The notes under the pieces were generated by a model. It did not search any database, was not told where the DNA came from, and worked only from the letters and a program-made list of their open reading frames with translations. The translations under genes were made by a program, and so were the position numbers. Source: Hirundichthys speculiger (Eukaryota; Chordata; Actinopteri; Beloniformes; Exocoetidae). Taken from it: DNA of 64,000 nucleotides. How positions within the stretch are numbered: the stretch's first letter is position 1; every line of letters starts with the position of its first letter. This document shows positions 12,655 to 25,085 of this stretch, in pieces. The stretch covers positions 730,073 to 794,072 of the forward strand of contig JAGFBZ010000184.1 in the NCBI GenBank assembly GCA_018398805.1, given 5' to 3'.

Positions 12655-13370
12655 GTGTTTCAAACCGCTGTTGAATAAGTCCTTGATCAAACTGGTATTT
12701 GATTCTAGCGCCGCCATGCTACCGGAACTGCCGCACAAAGCCACTTCTGGTTCACGTAAACCGGACCAATTAAATATTAAAAACAAATTCAGTCCCATGG
12801 CTCGTTTTTTCATTTTGTATTTTTGATCCAAGTCTAAAATTGAAATACGAAAAACCAGGCATTTTTTTGTTTTTTGTGTTAGATTAAAAAACGAAAAAAT
12901 AAATAAATTGTCCCTTTTTCATTTTTTAATTTTTGATTGACAATTGAAAATGGAAGGAATGAATGATACACTGATTAAGGATGAATGGTGTCAAATAAAT
13001 AGCTTTTTGACTATTAACTTGACCTCTTCTCATACGAGGTTCAAATCTCTTCTAAAACCCCTGAATTGTTTACATGCAGCTTCTACGGGTTAATGTAATG
13101 TTAATACTCAAAGTTCAGCAGACTCTCTATGCCATTGTCATGTCTGACTTCCCGCTAGCTCATCTGCTCTGTATGAATTGGTGCAGCTTAGCTGCTGTCC
13201 AGCACCAAAATTGACTCGATACGTATTTTTTAGCACAGACTACAGTCTCTTCGTGGATGTTTCTAACATCCACAGCACCTCTAGTGAGACCACTCTCGTT
13301 GACTCTTTTCACAGTAGCTATCAGTACTGCAGTTTTACAGCCACTGGGAAACTACCATCTCATTCACGGG
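12655..13370. other. Unassigned DNA within the Rex3 span
   Basis: The Rex3 similarity stops near 12650 and resumes near 13370. The interval contains AT-rich text with repeated 'AAAAACGAAAAA'-like words around 12840-12950 and a small hairpin near 13255-13275 (GTGGATG...CATCCAC). It may be another insertion or badly decayed LINE sequence. No coding function is seen. Confidence 0.4.
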
Positions 13371-13750
13371 GGTAAACCCCAAAAAAATACAGACTCCAGG
13401 CTGTAGGTCTGTTGGTAAGCCCCACTTCAGCTCAACACCCCTCACCCTGGGCCTTTCCAGAATGGAACATGGTCCAGCCTCACTCAAGGAGATTTGTTCT
13501 GAAGCTCAAACTGTGCTTTTAAGGTGGTAAGTTGACTTTATGTAGTACGTACCTCTAAACCTCACACAGGCTTAGTCACCTTTCCCACCAAGTAGGTGAT
13601 ATTCCATGTGCCAATAACCAGTGTTGGAAACTGAGAGTGAGCACACCAAACCCAACATTGAGTGCTACCCAAAATCACATGACATTCAAATCATAGCCAC
13701 TTGCAGGGCTCAACCTCCTGCAGGTTGTGAGAAAGTCTTCCTCAAAACTA

Positions 13751-16700
13751 GATTTGACAGTGCTTTTCGTAAGATGTTTTTTGATTGATCAAAATGTTGG
13801 AGGCTTACCAATGGGCAGAGCTCATGACTCATGATTGTGTAAAATGTCTGTTGCTAGTCAGATTCATGTTTTCAACATATCTGCACATTATCAAAACAAC
13901 ACTTTCAACATTACCTGCAAATGACTTCAACACCTCAGATGCTCCTTCCATGCATTTATGAGTCAGAAAAGGATTCAGAATATAAATGTGGACAGCCCAA
14001 TGAACAGCCTGACAAACCATGACAACAAAGATTATAGCTGAAAAAAACATCTACTTCATCTTAGTGTAATCAATAAAACTGATCTCTTTTTTTTTTTTTT
14101 ACTTTTTTTTTTTGTTGATGCATTGAGGTGAATTGATTATTTTTTTCTTGCTAGACTGGGGCAGAGCATCAAACTGTGAGACCCGGTTGTACCAACGATG
14201 TTTGCACTAAACTACGCATGCACACTCTGGGTGCCGATATTACACAGAGTGTTTATTTACTATTTGTGGTTTAGAAAAAAGAAGTACATTCACTCCACTG
14301 TTGGCAAAGAAAAACAAGCTGTATCTGGTGAGCCATGGTCAATCAACTTTTCTTCACAACCAAAAACACATTTTTTTGGGAGACATCTTGGAATCAAAAG
14401 GAAAATTTCATAGGAAGATTTAATAGTCGAGCCACCAAGATGACAAAAAAAATAAAAAATAAACTCAATAGAAGGAAGTATAGCACTCTGAAAACTGCCT
14501 GTTTTTTGCCTCTGTTCATGTCTGAGATTCATCATAACACTGGAATAACATGGAAAAACATCATACGACCACTTTAAAATTAAGGCATGAGGCTTCAATT
14601 ATTTTTTTGGAAATAGTGCATCAATTCATCACTATTTAAAATAATAATAATAACTTAAGAAAACCCCAATTTCAGTTTGTGTTAGACATGGTTGCCACTG
14701 AGTGCCTTTTAGTTTATGTATTTTAATCACTTTTTCAAAGATATCTATACTTTATAAAGTACGTTTTATGAACCTACTAAAAGCCATGAAAGTAATTAAT
14801 AGGGAAAATGATATGCAGAGCATGCAATAAATGACCATAACCAGTCACAACCAATCATCCAAACAGATTTGATCCCCTATTTTATACACTGCTGCCACAA
14901 TGAACTATGGACTGCAGATAAAGGCACACACACACAGAAAAAAATAACAACAAATAACGATTTCCATTCTACATAGTCCCTATCAAAAAATCTACATCAT
15001 AGCCAGATGATGTTACAATGCTTAGATCTTGCTCAAGGGAACTACGCCAGTTAGTGTCAAGACAGGGGTGGTATTATTAATATCAGAAAAAACATCCAGG
15101 TAAAATGTCACACATTTCTACAAAGCTGTTTATTTCCACCACTCAGAAGAAAGTCAAATGAAAGATGGTGACAGGGAATGAGTGTAAAGCGAGAGACAAC
15201 GAGGAAGCCACAGCGGAGGATAAAGGAAGTAGTAACAGCTTGCTCCGGTGGGTGGCTAACTACTGTCCATTCTGAAGGGCCAGATCTCCTGCTCTTGCCA
15301 AGGGCAGACACACACTTTCTCTCACATGTGCGCACACACAGATTGAGACCTGCTGTTCACAGCATTAATAGAAATGGATCCTACAAAATCTTAATCAAAC
15401 AAGGGTAATAAAACAAACACAGCCGGTCATAGTCCATCACTCTTTGTTTTCTAAATATGAAGCCTCTGCCTGTCTTCGGTCATCCATCTTTCCTTTGTTT
15501 CATTATCCCTTCCTTTTTATTCCTTATCCCCCAGTCACGTTCACACCTTCCTGTTTCTTCTCTCCCCTCCCTCCCTACCAGCCAGCAAAAGTAAATGGGA
15601 TGCAGACGCCAGATATTTAATGTAGCATAGAGCTCTGAAGCGTTTTAAGAAGCCTTCCCTAACAGGGGGAGCCCTGACCTGCAGGCAAATATTTTTCAAC
15701 CAGATGACATAAGACAATATTAGTGGAAAGAGTCAGATTTTTATAGCTTTTTTCTTTTGCTCTCCTTACAGTGTCTCTTGCGTTCTTCTGCTTGGGTTGC
15801 TGCTTGCTCACTCAGCCCTCCACGCAGATGTTTTATTTTACTTGCTTGTCTTTTGGAGTTCATTTGTTTTATCTCATCTTTGATTCATTATTATGATACA
15901 ATAAAAGCTACTTGAGCATTTCAGCTGCTACAGGGCTCTTATCGTTAACCTTGTGGAACGCATGTTAGAGTGAGTTCCACATGCCGCATCGCTAATGGCC
16001 AACTTAACTCTTTTCTTCTCCTCCTCCACCCTCTGGCTTTATCTGCACCTCACCTTGTATCTCTATCTCTCTGAGCATCTTTCATCTCTCTTCTGCTCCT
16101 GTAACGCCTCCCCTTTTCTTTAATAATCTCCACCTGCACATTTTGTTTTTCAGCCAGTTTTTTTTCTGTTTAAGTTAAAGGTTCCTTTTGCTTTTGCATA
16201 AAATAACGGTAAATCAGGTTTACTCTACGTAACTCACTGATAACATATAGTTTTGTAATCTTGAAGCTTAAGGTGGAAATAGCCCTGGTTTGTGTTTGTC
16301 ACAGTTGACACTTATGATCAGCTGGTATTTTTGGTGTAGATTTGAAAAACAGTAGTGTAAAAGTTAGTGGCTGCAAGTTAGGAATATACAGGAAAACAAT
16401 TGTTACTATTCTTCAATCCCAAAGTATAACAATTGTACACTTATTCTATGCCATTTCAGCAATATGTTGACCCCTAGTTACAGTGCAGCTAATGGTACAG
16501 TCATGAAAACATGATTATGAATACCAGATGCAATTCTTGCAAAAAGATCCTTCTAAAACTCACTAAAGCTCAGATGTGTGGTAAGACTCTGCAGCTACTA
16601 CAAGTTTGTTTGCATGCTCAAAATTAAAGCCTGGTTGTCAATATTTCTTATTGTCTAAGTTCAAAGAAAAGGTAAGAAGTATTTTTTTTTTGTTTCTTCA

Positions 16701-18200
16701 TTTTTGTGTTGTTTCAAAAGAAGAGCAGGTCTTTGCCGTTTTCCTTCGCAAATCTGGAAGTCATGGCTTTGGATATAGCAGCAATGCAGTTACATAGTGA
16801 GTCTTCTTCATTCATACTGTGTTGGGTTTTCGAGAAAGTCTTGATGTGATTTTCACCTCTTAATACAGTGTCAAACGGGGTGAGTCTCCAAGGGTGAGCA
16901 TATCTGTTTTAGGGTATGTGACCTGTGAAGTGCTAATGTGTGGCAGTTTCACACTGATCATATTGATGGTGTTTCAACAGCTAGTTTCAGGGCTATATAA
17001 GCACAAGCACAGACACATATACATGTACATATATGTGTGTGCCTGTGTGTCGGTTTTCTTCATGTGTGTGTTTTATCCCCCTGTCCTCTTGTATCAGTAG
17101 TGGGGTTCCCTTGGGTTTCACAGGCATACTGACACAGGCTCATGGTGGTAATGGCCTTTCACAGCATCCAACTCCCCTGACACACACTCACTGCAACACA
17201 GATAAGAAGAATAACACAGTACAAAGTGACAAATGACCTAATGCACAAACATGGCACATAAGGGAGAAAATACAGAAGAAATATGCAGCATATGTATTAC
17301 AGTAAAAATTATGGAGATTGAATAAGGAAAAGAAAAAGATTTATTTCGATGAAACTTAGCGATATAAATGTTAAATCCTCAAAAGCTTTTACTTTCTTTT
17401 CACCAGATAAGTATTTACCCCCAACACAGCCATGGACACACATACTGTACATGCACATTTGTGTTTGAATTTTATTTTTTTAAGAAAACTGACGTATCAA
17501 CAGTATCAATAATTATGACATTATTTGAGAAGGGGTTTTAAAGATGAGGACTTATTGTTGTTAGTGTAAGAAAAAAATTATAATTTAAAATAAAATATTC
17601 AGATCTGATGATTTCCATCCATTGATTTTTATAGATAATCTAAATTCTACAATAAAAATGTATATGTGCATCCTCCTCTCTTTCATTCTTCTGTATTCTG
17701 TATCTTTTCTGTATCTTTTTTTCCTTATGGTCTTTATTCATTGTTTGATCCTGCCATCAATCATTTTTGTCACATTTTTAAAAAAATCATATTTGATTAT
17801 AACTATAAATCACACCAGTTCACCCCCAACCCCACCCCACACACAATTTCTCGCCTCTTTCAATTTCTCTAACATCCCCATCTTCTTGTGCCATCCCATT
17901 CTCCACCCTTTCGCTATCTTCTCTCATTCTCTGCCCCATCCCTCTATCACACAGGGTGTAAAGTGGCTTTGGTGGGTGCATGCATTTACGCTGCATGTGC
18001 GAGCTATAAGAGGGTCAGCTGTCTATTTGCACTTTTAACGTCTTAACTCTATACGGAGGGTCATTTATTCTCACTCTCTCATTTCTCTGTCCCCTCTCTC
18101 TTCCCCTCTCTCATCCTCTTTCTGTGTATATTGCTCTCTATCTCTCTCTAAGGACAGTAAATGTTTTAACTCCCCATTCTATGGGCCATTCATTAGGTTA
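13751..18200. other. Mostly unique non-coding DNA
   Basis: No exon, RNA gene or clear transposon was recognised. There are T-runs near 14090-14115 and CT-rich tracts near 17850-18150. The block at about 15590-15760 has balanced composition, no repeat features and homeodomain/TA-rich words, so it could be a conserved non-coding element, but conservation cannot be judged from one sequence. Confidence 0.4.
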
Positions 18201-18218
18201 GTGTACTTTAATAAATAG

Positions 18219-18373
18219 TCTGACGTGTCACTGGCCATTGAATTAGTGGCACTTTAAATCCCCCAGCAGTGGTCAATAGATAGATGGAAGGTTTGAAATG
18301 CATCGGGCCACTCCAGCTCAAAAACACAATTGAAGCTTACCATGGCCATCATGTACATCAATGACACGTCAGT
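18219..18373. promoter_or_regulatory. Candidate conserved non-coding block with inverted TGACGTGTCA motifs
   Basis: CTGACGTGTCA at 18220-18230 recurs in inverted form (TGACACGTCAG) at 18362-18372, with TGGCCAT and ATGGCCA just inside the two copies. The spacing and the lack of transposon features suggest a regulatory block or an old hairpin. Function is not shown by the sequence. Confidence 0.3.
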
Positions 18374-18984
18374 ATTTTAAGTTCAAACTACTTTTCTAAT
18401 TTATGTGCATTTATGATGCATGAAACAATGATTTTAGAATGGAAAATATATTATTTATGTAACACATTAAATTACTCAAGTAATAGGTCAGGGTACAAGG
18501 AAGAGACTGAAATACTATTGACAGAAACAGTTGAGTGTTATCTTTATGCTGATATTGTTGATTTTTTTCCTTTTTCATCATTATATTCCTACAACTTGTA
18601 ACAGAAAATGCAATGGACATGTGGAATCCAGTATCTGACTGGAGCGAAAGAGTTGATGGGTTAAGCTCATGCTTATGGACTTAATTGAACTGGGAAATTG
18701 GAACTTGAAATCATTTGACTTCAAAATATCCAATGCACAAAGAAGACAAATATGGATGGCTATATGTCTGCTTTGTTTTTGTAATTAACAAATGCCTGTC
18801 AACATTTTTATAGTCCTCTTTAAAAAGAGCAAAATCAGGTAAACATGGTTATGCGGTACTTAATACAAGCTTTTATTAGTTTAACAGTAACAAAAGAAAC
18901 ATTTCACATTTGCTGTGTGAGGTGTCAGCTCAGGGAAATGACTTACAGTGCAAATATGAGGGTTGAAACTCTACCTTTTTGTGA

Positions 18985-19240
18985 TGTTTTCCTTATTTCT
19001 GTCAGGGTCACAGGGGGTTGGAGGATGCTCCAGCTGTCACCAGTGTTGGGACAAATCCAGGACAGGTCACTAGTCCATCACAGGGCCACACAATTCAAAA
19101 CGAGACAAACAACCATCCAGATTCCCTCTTACTGAGAATTCAGAATCAGTTAATCCAATATACTGTACATGTTTTTATATCATGGAAGGAAGTCAAACTA
19201 CTTGCAGAAAATTGACACGGGTACAGAGAGAGCATGGAGA
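18985..19240 (+). repeat. Relic of a common teleost interspersed repeat (LINE/SINE tail)
   Basis: The text 'TCACAGGGGGTTGGAGGATG', then GACAGGTCACTAGTCCATCACAG, and 'ACTTGCAGAAAATTGACACG' follows the familiar teleost repeat describing a 3' retroposon tail. It is heavily diverged. Related pieces are at 21001-21250 and 55365-55450. Confidence 0.6.
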
Positions 19241-19253
19241 GTCACAAACTAAA

Positions 19254-19278
19254 GGGGGGGGGGGGGGGGGGGGGGGGG
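19254..19278 (+). repeat. Homopolymer of 25 G
   Basis: Twenty-five consecutive G directly follow the relic repeat. It can form a G-quadruplex, and its length may be an assembly estimate because such runs are hard to sequence. Confidence 0.95.
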
Positions 19279-20325
19279 CAGTCGAGTTTTGTGGAGACTG
19301 ACAAGGAAAACCAAAAATACTGACTCAGTTAAGAAAGGAAAAACAATTCCCCAGGCAGGTTAACAGATGGAGCTGGAAGAGAAGACACAAAATGTACATT
19401 TCTGCAATGGATTTCAGAAAAATCGCACTATCCAGGGAGTTTTGAAAAAATAAATCATCCAACAAGCTGACAAACTGAACACAGTTAGCCTGTCATATCC
19501 TCTACCTCCTCTTCCTCTTTGCTAGGGCCATCTCCCTCCTCTCTCGTCCTTCCCCTGTTTTTTGTGATTGCGGTGTGCCTATCGGGTGTCCAGGCCGCAG
19601 ATCATTTACAGTTGCTAGTGCGCCAAAAGCTTTATCTCCATCAAGCCACTAGATTGTGGACTCAACCACACATTCAGGCTTCGGCCTGTCCTCTGAAGCT
19701 TCAGTCCTCATCCTGCAGATCTCCTGCACCTGCATCCTGAAAATTCAGAACTTATGGATAATTTAAACATTTCCAGATTAGTCTTTTTTTCCTCATTATT
19801 TTATTTCATTTTTTATCTTAACATACTTTCATTGCGCCAGATATGTTTGAAACGACTGAGTGTTTATATTGAGAAAAGGTTTTTGAAACCCTACCTGACC
19901 AGGGGTATTTTGATTGTTATGGTTAATGGATAACGTATCCATCACTTGAACATGTAGATTTCTTTTTTCTCTTAAATGTATGCTTGTCTCTATTCAAAAA
20001 AATAAATAAATGATGTGAAAAGGAAAGACAATGCTGAATCAAAGAAGGTTTATTTATTTTCACAACTAGCTGTCCCTCTTTCTCCAAATTCTGCCCTCTT
20101 ATGACCAGATGTCAATCAGTGCAACAGCAAGCCTTACTTGATCAGCAAAACTTTCAGTATTTTATTTCTTTCTGAAACTCTTATCTGATTCAATGCAGAA
20201 ATATGAATAAACATATTCTGCATTTACTGTGTTGATTCCCATGGGTGAGTTTAAGTGGCGATGGTTTCCAAAGTGCCAGCAATCTAATAATGTAGCCTTG
20301 ACAGGGGAAAGGTGATTGGCATCAC

Positions 20326-20327
<2 letters not shown>

Positions 20328-20356
<29 letters not shown>
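20328..20356 (+). repeat. (TG)n microsatellite
   Basis: About 14 uninterrupted TG units. Shorter TG/GT tracts occur near 21956-21980, 23388-23400 and 25587-25605. Confidence 0.9.
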
Positions 20357-20358
<2 letters not shown>

Positions 20359-21000
20359 TCTGTATGTGACACTGGATGATGATATGTGTATGTGCATTGT
20401 CAAGAGAGACAGGAGGTTAATTCAATCCTATAGAAACACAGCATGGTGGGGATTGGACAGCACAGCCCTGAGGGTGTCACTGGCCTCAACCCCAATAGGG
20501 GGCAAAAAGAGTTCCTACACCCACCCACACAAACACACCTACACACACACAATATGGACAATGTGACTTGAGGGTGTAAAATCTGAAAAGCCAAGGAAAA
20601 GCCAAATTGTTTTTATATCTAGGTTCTAGTGAATTTCATTTACAGCTGAGAAGGATAAATGATCAACATGGATTAAAATGAATATATCTATTTATAGAAA
20701 ATTGCATAAAACAAGGACAAGAGGGAAGAGGACATTCACAGGGAGAGAGAGATGGAGGGCAGTGAGAAAGTTATAGGGCACAAGTAGGGAATAGTGAAAT
20801 GGATTAAGTGGAAAAAAGAAAAACAGATACGTACTGGTGGAGAGTGGGACCATGGGGGAAATGGAAGAGATGAGAAATATGCCCACTCACAGCAGCGCAT
20901 TAGTCAATCACACACGTTAGTGTGTAGATGTTATTTGGTGTATGAGCTTTTGTGACTGAAATCTGACAAAATAAACAACAATACCCATCTTCTATGCCTA

Positions 21001-21250
21001 CATGGGGGGGCAGGAGTCTACCCAGCTGTCAGCGGGCAAGTGAGGGGTCACCAGGACAAGTCACCGGTTCATCACAGAGATGCGCGTGACAAAGTCTCAC
21101 CCAGTCTCACTCCTACAGACAGTTTAGAATCACCAAGCATGATTTGGGACTTTGGGATGAAGTCAGAACACCTGAAGAAAATCTATGCTGACATGGGAAG
21201 AAACAGCTGAAGGGGACAGCACTAACCAGCACCCACCACGATGAAGCCTA
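21001..21250 (+). repeat. Second relic of the same teleost interspersed repeat
   Basis: 'CCCAGCTGTCAGCGGGC', then GACAAGTCACCGGTTCATCACAG and a segment about 'CAGTTTAGAATCACCAAGC' parallel the repeat at 18985-19240. It is diverged and has no coding potential. Confidence 0.6.
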
Positions 21251-22239
21251 CAGGATGACTAGTCACTGATTTCAGCATTATTTAACCACAAATATCGCAC
21301 TCTGGAGTTGATGGAGTCTCTCTCTTGCAAGAATGTCACGACCCAGACAGGTAGCTCTTCAGCCAGCAATAGTTACCCAACAGTTCACTTGTTATATGCA
21401 CCAAAACTCCAGTATATTTGCACACTAAACAAACAATTTACAACATAATGAAAACTGCTTCTTAAGGTATTGTAAAACGTGATTAGTGTTGAGGCATATA
21501 GTTAAAAACAGGGATTTGAAACATAATTCTCAGACACCTTTTACATAGTTTACATTTTTTAGAGACACTTAATTCATTCAGCTCTATAACATTATTTCTG
21601 AGAAGATATTTGTTTCGCTGCTGAGAGTGACCACTAGAAGCGCCGTGAAGGTGTGTTGTCAAGTGGACTCCTTTTTGCTTGTATTCCATTCACAAACAAG
21701 AGTGTCCTGCCTTTAGGGATGTTATATAAAACACTTGGTTTAGAAGCAGCTCCAAACAATTTGTACACTGCTTTGCGAAAAAATAAAAAAAAATCTACAA
21801 TCAGCTTTTAATCCACATGGATGGTTACATATGCACTTACACACAGTCATTAACAAGCAAAAAATGATGTTATGCTCGTCTCCACGGAGTTATTTAGAAG
21901 TTCAAAATTTTACTTAAAATACTTCAGATACATAATAACCAGTATAAGTGTGTGTGCATGAATGTGTGTGTGTGTGTTTGTGTACATGTGTCTTTGTATT
22001 TAGCATTTCCTTCTAGTAAAGCTGATATTCTATCTTGCTTTACAAAAACAAAAAACCTGACAACCAATTTATTCCACTTTTTCTAATCAGCAGTGAGGCC
22101 AAGGATGGCTTTATACATATTCATGCTTGTCTGAAGATTCTGAAACACAGTATACTTTCAGCCCGCATTTACCATATTAGCCTTAATGTTATTAGACTGG
22201 CAAATACAATTTTGTGAAATATAAGTCATATATAAGTAA

Positions 22240-23230
22240 TTTAGAAAACAAGGCCATATTAATTGTGAGATCGTCATCCAGTTTTAATCCCGCTTGTGTG
22301 ATTGCACTTCAATCTCTGGAACTGAATATGCCTGGCCGAATAAATTAGCACAATCAATGTATGACTAGATTCTTTGTCATGTGGACACACTCTTTGCAAA
22401 TCTATGCAAATGTCTTGTGAAGAGAGGATAAGAGAATCTCTTCTTGGCTAACAAAGCTCTTGATGATCATAGCCTATCTGACTCTGTGGTATAATGTCAT
22501 TTTCTGCTACTGAGAGCATTAGAGGAAGGAAAAATATGAGAAAAATAAGAAGTATTAAATCATTATCTGGTTAAATGCTCTATTAATTTATTGCTTGTCC
22601 GCTTATGTAGACATGCAACAATATTCCTCCCATAAAATTACCATTTTGTATTGATTTCTTAAAGTAGAACCACTCTTATGTCACTGTATTTACACTTAAA
22701 TCTTAATCCTGCCATTGTGACTCATGAGTCAGTCCTCTTTCTTCATATGTATTGTATAGTAAAATAAGATGATTATTTTTATTTAAGGGTGGATTTCATA
22801 TCCCTTTAGGAAATAACTCTTGTCACATTTTGATTTACATATAATCTTCCACTGTTCATTTTACCCTCTTTTTTCCCCCCTGCATTTTGCTTTCATCTGC
22901 TCCTTCCACCACTTTCCTCTTCCTTTTCTTTCTTTCCCCACCCCTTTCTTCCCTACCTCTATCCTAGCCCCTGGTCACCTCCCATCTCCTCCTCTCCCCT
23001 CCCTTCGCTCCTCTCTGCCTGCTATTGATTAGAAGGCAAACCTCTAATCTCCTTAAGGTCATTAGGAACACTTAATTAAAACCTAGTTAGAATGCCTTTG
23101 TTCGACCAAAGTAAATTGCAGCTGTTCAAACGCGATTAGTATGATAACGTGAAAACTTGTCGGCAGGAAAAATATAAGAGCAGGTCCCTTTTTGGTAGAA
23201 ATGTTTACACAATTCAAATGTAGACCACTT
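22240..23230. promoter_or_regulatory. Candidate conserved non-coding blocks
   Basis: Two stretches (about 22240-22520 and 23040-23230) have complex, repeat-free text with TAATTA-, ATGCAAAT- and CAGCTG-type words, separated by a CT-rich tract (22860-23020). This texture is common in deeply conserved enhancers around developmental genes. The claim is textural only and needs an alignment. Confidence 0.25.
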
Positions 23231-23929
23231 GAGCACACAATGGAAGTCTGCTGTCTGTCTGCTTGGGTTTGTGTATCAGTGTGTTATATGTTAAGGTATT
23301 GTTTATAGTTTACTAGCAGATGGATTAGAGAGTCTATGTATATCAGAAAATGAAGATTTGTAGATCTAAAGAGGCCTCTTTCTTTTGTGTGTGTGTGTGT
23401 AGTGTTTGCTTTTCTATTAATCTGGGACATGTCAGTAAAAAGCATGAGCTGAAATAATGTCAAATAAATTGAACATTTTTTGGATTTAAGTTATTTTTCA
23501 AATCATAAACTATATGTTAGCCATATATATCACAGTAATTAGAAAAATACACATATTTTGATAGATTTTGTTTACTCAGAGCCATCATATAACGTTAAAC
23601 TGCAATTTGCAATTCAGTGTCGATTTTTATTTTTCTAATCAAAGGCTGATTTATTATCACACAAAGCAGTGCATACTCAATAAAATACCTGAAACGAGAG
23701 ACTTTTTTCCTGTTCATTGCCTCCTTCTTGCAGAACAATATCATTCATTATATATTATCATTCTCAGAGTTTGATCTTGTTTTGAGATCTTGAGACTTAC
23801 TGTCAAATTCAGCTCTTTGTATAAAGGTTACAGCTGTAAGTGGGAGTGCTCTCATGTAATGGTCTCTGCACTCCATTATTTAATTATTGCGTTGCGCAAA
23901 TCATGTACAGTTCTGTACATTATGTGTTG

Positions 23930-24130
23930 CATCTCCAGTGCAGTCTGTTGTCCAGGTGAACACCCAGGTATCTGCAGTCCTCCACAAGTTCCATTTCTCC
24001 ATAAAGTCCACTATCAGCTCCTTTGTCTTGTCCATATTAAAGATGGGTGATTGTTCCCAGACTGTGCCATGGTTCAGCGGTTCACCAGTGTGCTCAACCT
24101 TGAAAAGGTTCCACAACAGCAGGTGTGGTG
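23930..24130 (-). mobile_element. L2/Rex1-like LINE reverse-transcriptase fragment
   Basis: On the minus strand the translation includes 'NMDKTKELIVDF' followed by 'WRTADTWVFTW', resembling the 'N..KTKEL..DFR' block of L2/Rex1-type reverse transcriptases. Only about 70 codons are open, and both ends are lost. Confidence 0.65.
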
Positions 24131-24275
24131 CTGACAGGACTGAGTTAGACTGAAGTCTAAAATGAGTAAAAAGAATTTTGTCTCTGGAGGGAACCAGGAG
24201 GGATTAGCAAGTTTGTTGATGTAAAGCATGGTAAATGGACTGCACTGATCAAATATGAACACACAAACACACATA

Positions 24276-24641
24276 CAGTCATGGAAAAAATTATTAGACC
24301 ACCATTTTTTCTTCACTTTCTTGTTCATTTTAATACCTGGCACCACTAAACGCCATCATGTGACTAAAACAGACAGAAAAGAAAACACTGAATGCATAAA
24401 AGCAGTGTTTTTGGCAGTACAACGCCATAGCTATTGATGTAAAAACTTAAGTGATTTAGGTTATAATCAAGAAAACCATGGAAAATGGTAAGATATCAGC
24501 TCTTAAATAAAACTCTTATGAGCAATCTTTGTGGTTATCGTTATGTTTGTCCAAACAAATGTACCTTTAGTTGTACCAGGCATTAAAATGAACAAGAAAC
24601 TGAACAAAACAAGGGTGGTCTAATATTTATTTCCATGACTG
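24276..24641 (+). mobile_element. Tc1/mariner-type MITE, copy 1
   Basis: It begins CAGTCATGGAAAAAATTATT and ends with the complement CCATGACTG, flanked by TA on both sides. Length is 366 bp with no coding capacity. A second copy in the opposite orientation is at 49540-49896. It sits about 370 bp upstream of the X-box of USH2A. Confidence 0.9.
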
Positions 24642-25013
24642 TACATATAAAATGTATTTATTATAATGTATCTATTTATTTTGTGTATTTGTTTCATACA
24701 TATGATCACACACACGCTGACACACCCAGAAACTGTTATTATTCAGGAAAAAAAGCACAGTAATTAGGTAACTATGTTTATGCTCCTCTTTAAAACCCTT
24801 AGGGTAGTTATTAATTAATCTAAGCAATTAATCCAAGCCATCCATGTATCATTCCTTTTTATGGTTGCATGTCTGTTTGCTTTCACATCGGTGCAAGAAT
24901 GACATTCTTGAACAAAGTATTACAAAGTATAGTTTTGTTATGAATGTGACAGACAAGATAGTTGATGAAACGGTTTCCTTCAAAAACCCTCTCAGCGGCT
25001 GCAGCTGATTGCC

Positions 25014-25026
25014 GTTGCTTAGCAAC
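25014..25026. promoter_or_regulatory. Palindromic X-box (RFX-type site)
   Basis: GTTGCTTAGCAAC consists of perfect inverted half-sites GTTGCT and AGCAAC with a 1-bp spacer, the architecture bound by RFX factors in promoters of ciliary genes. It lies about 0.7 kb upstream of a possible non-coding first exon end and 1.9 kb upstream of the USH2A start codon. Usherin acts at the photoreceptor periciliary membrane and at hair-cell ankle links, so RFX control would be coherent. Binding itself is inference. Confidence 0.6.
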
Positions 25027-25085
25027 GAAGGTAGCGTTTGTCTCTGGTCTGAGAGCCACTTGTCCTGAAACCCAGACGTGGAGGG

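Larger units (their letters stand above)
7193..13750 (-). mobile_element. Rex3-type (RTE clade) LINE, fragmented by later insertions
   Basis: Blocks at 7193-7380, 8822-8950, about 9315-9345, 9915-10259, 12051-12650 and 13370-13750 follow, in order, the reverse complement of one LINE consensus well known from teleost genomes (Rex3, from memory). Signs include the 'FKKG.WRVCS' reverse-transcriptase block near 12050-12100 and the endonuclease-proximal part near 13430-13750. The coding strand is minus, so the LINE's 5' part is on the right. Some internal consensus is missing (for example between about 10080 and 10130). Between the blocks lie DNA transposons described separately. It is inactive. 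Confidence 0.8.

Noticed and set aside
17622..18038. 138-codon hydrophobic frame
   Set aside because: AT- and CT-rich low-complexity DNA; overlapping frames are equally open and no splice or domain context supports it.
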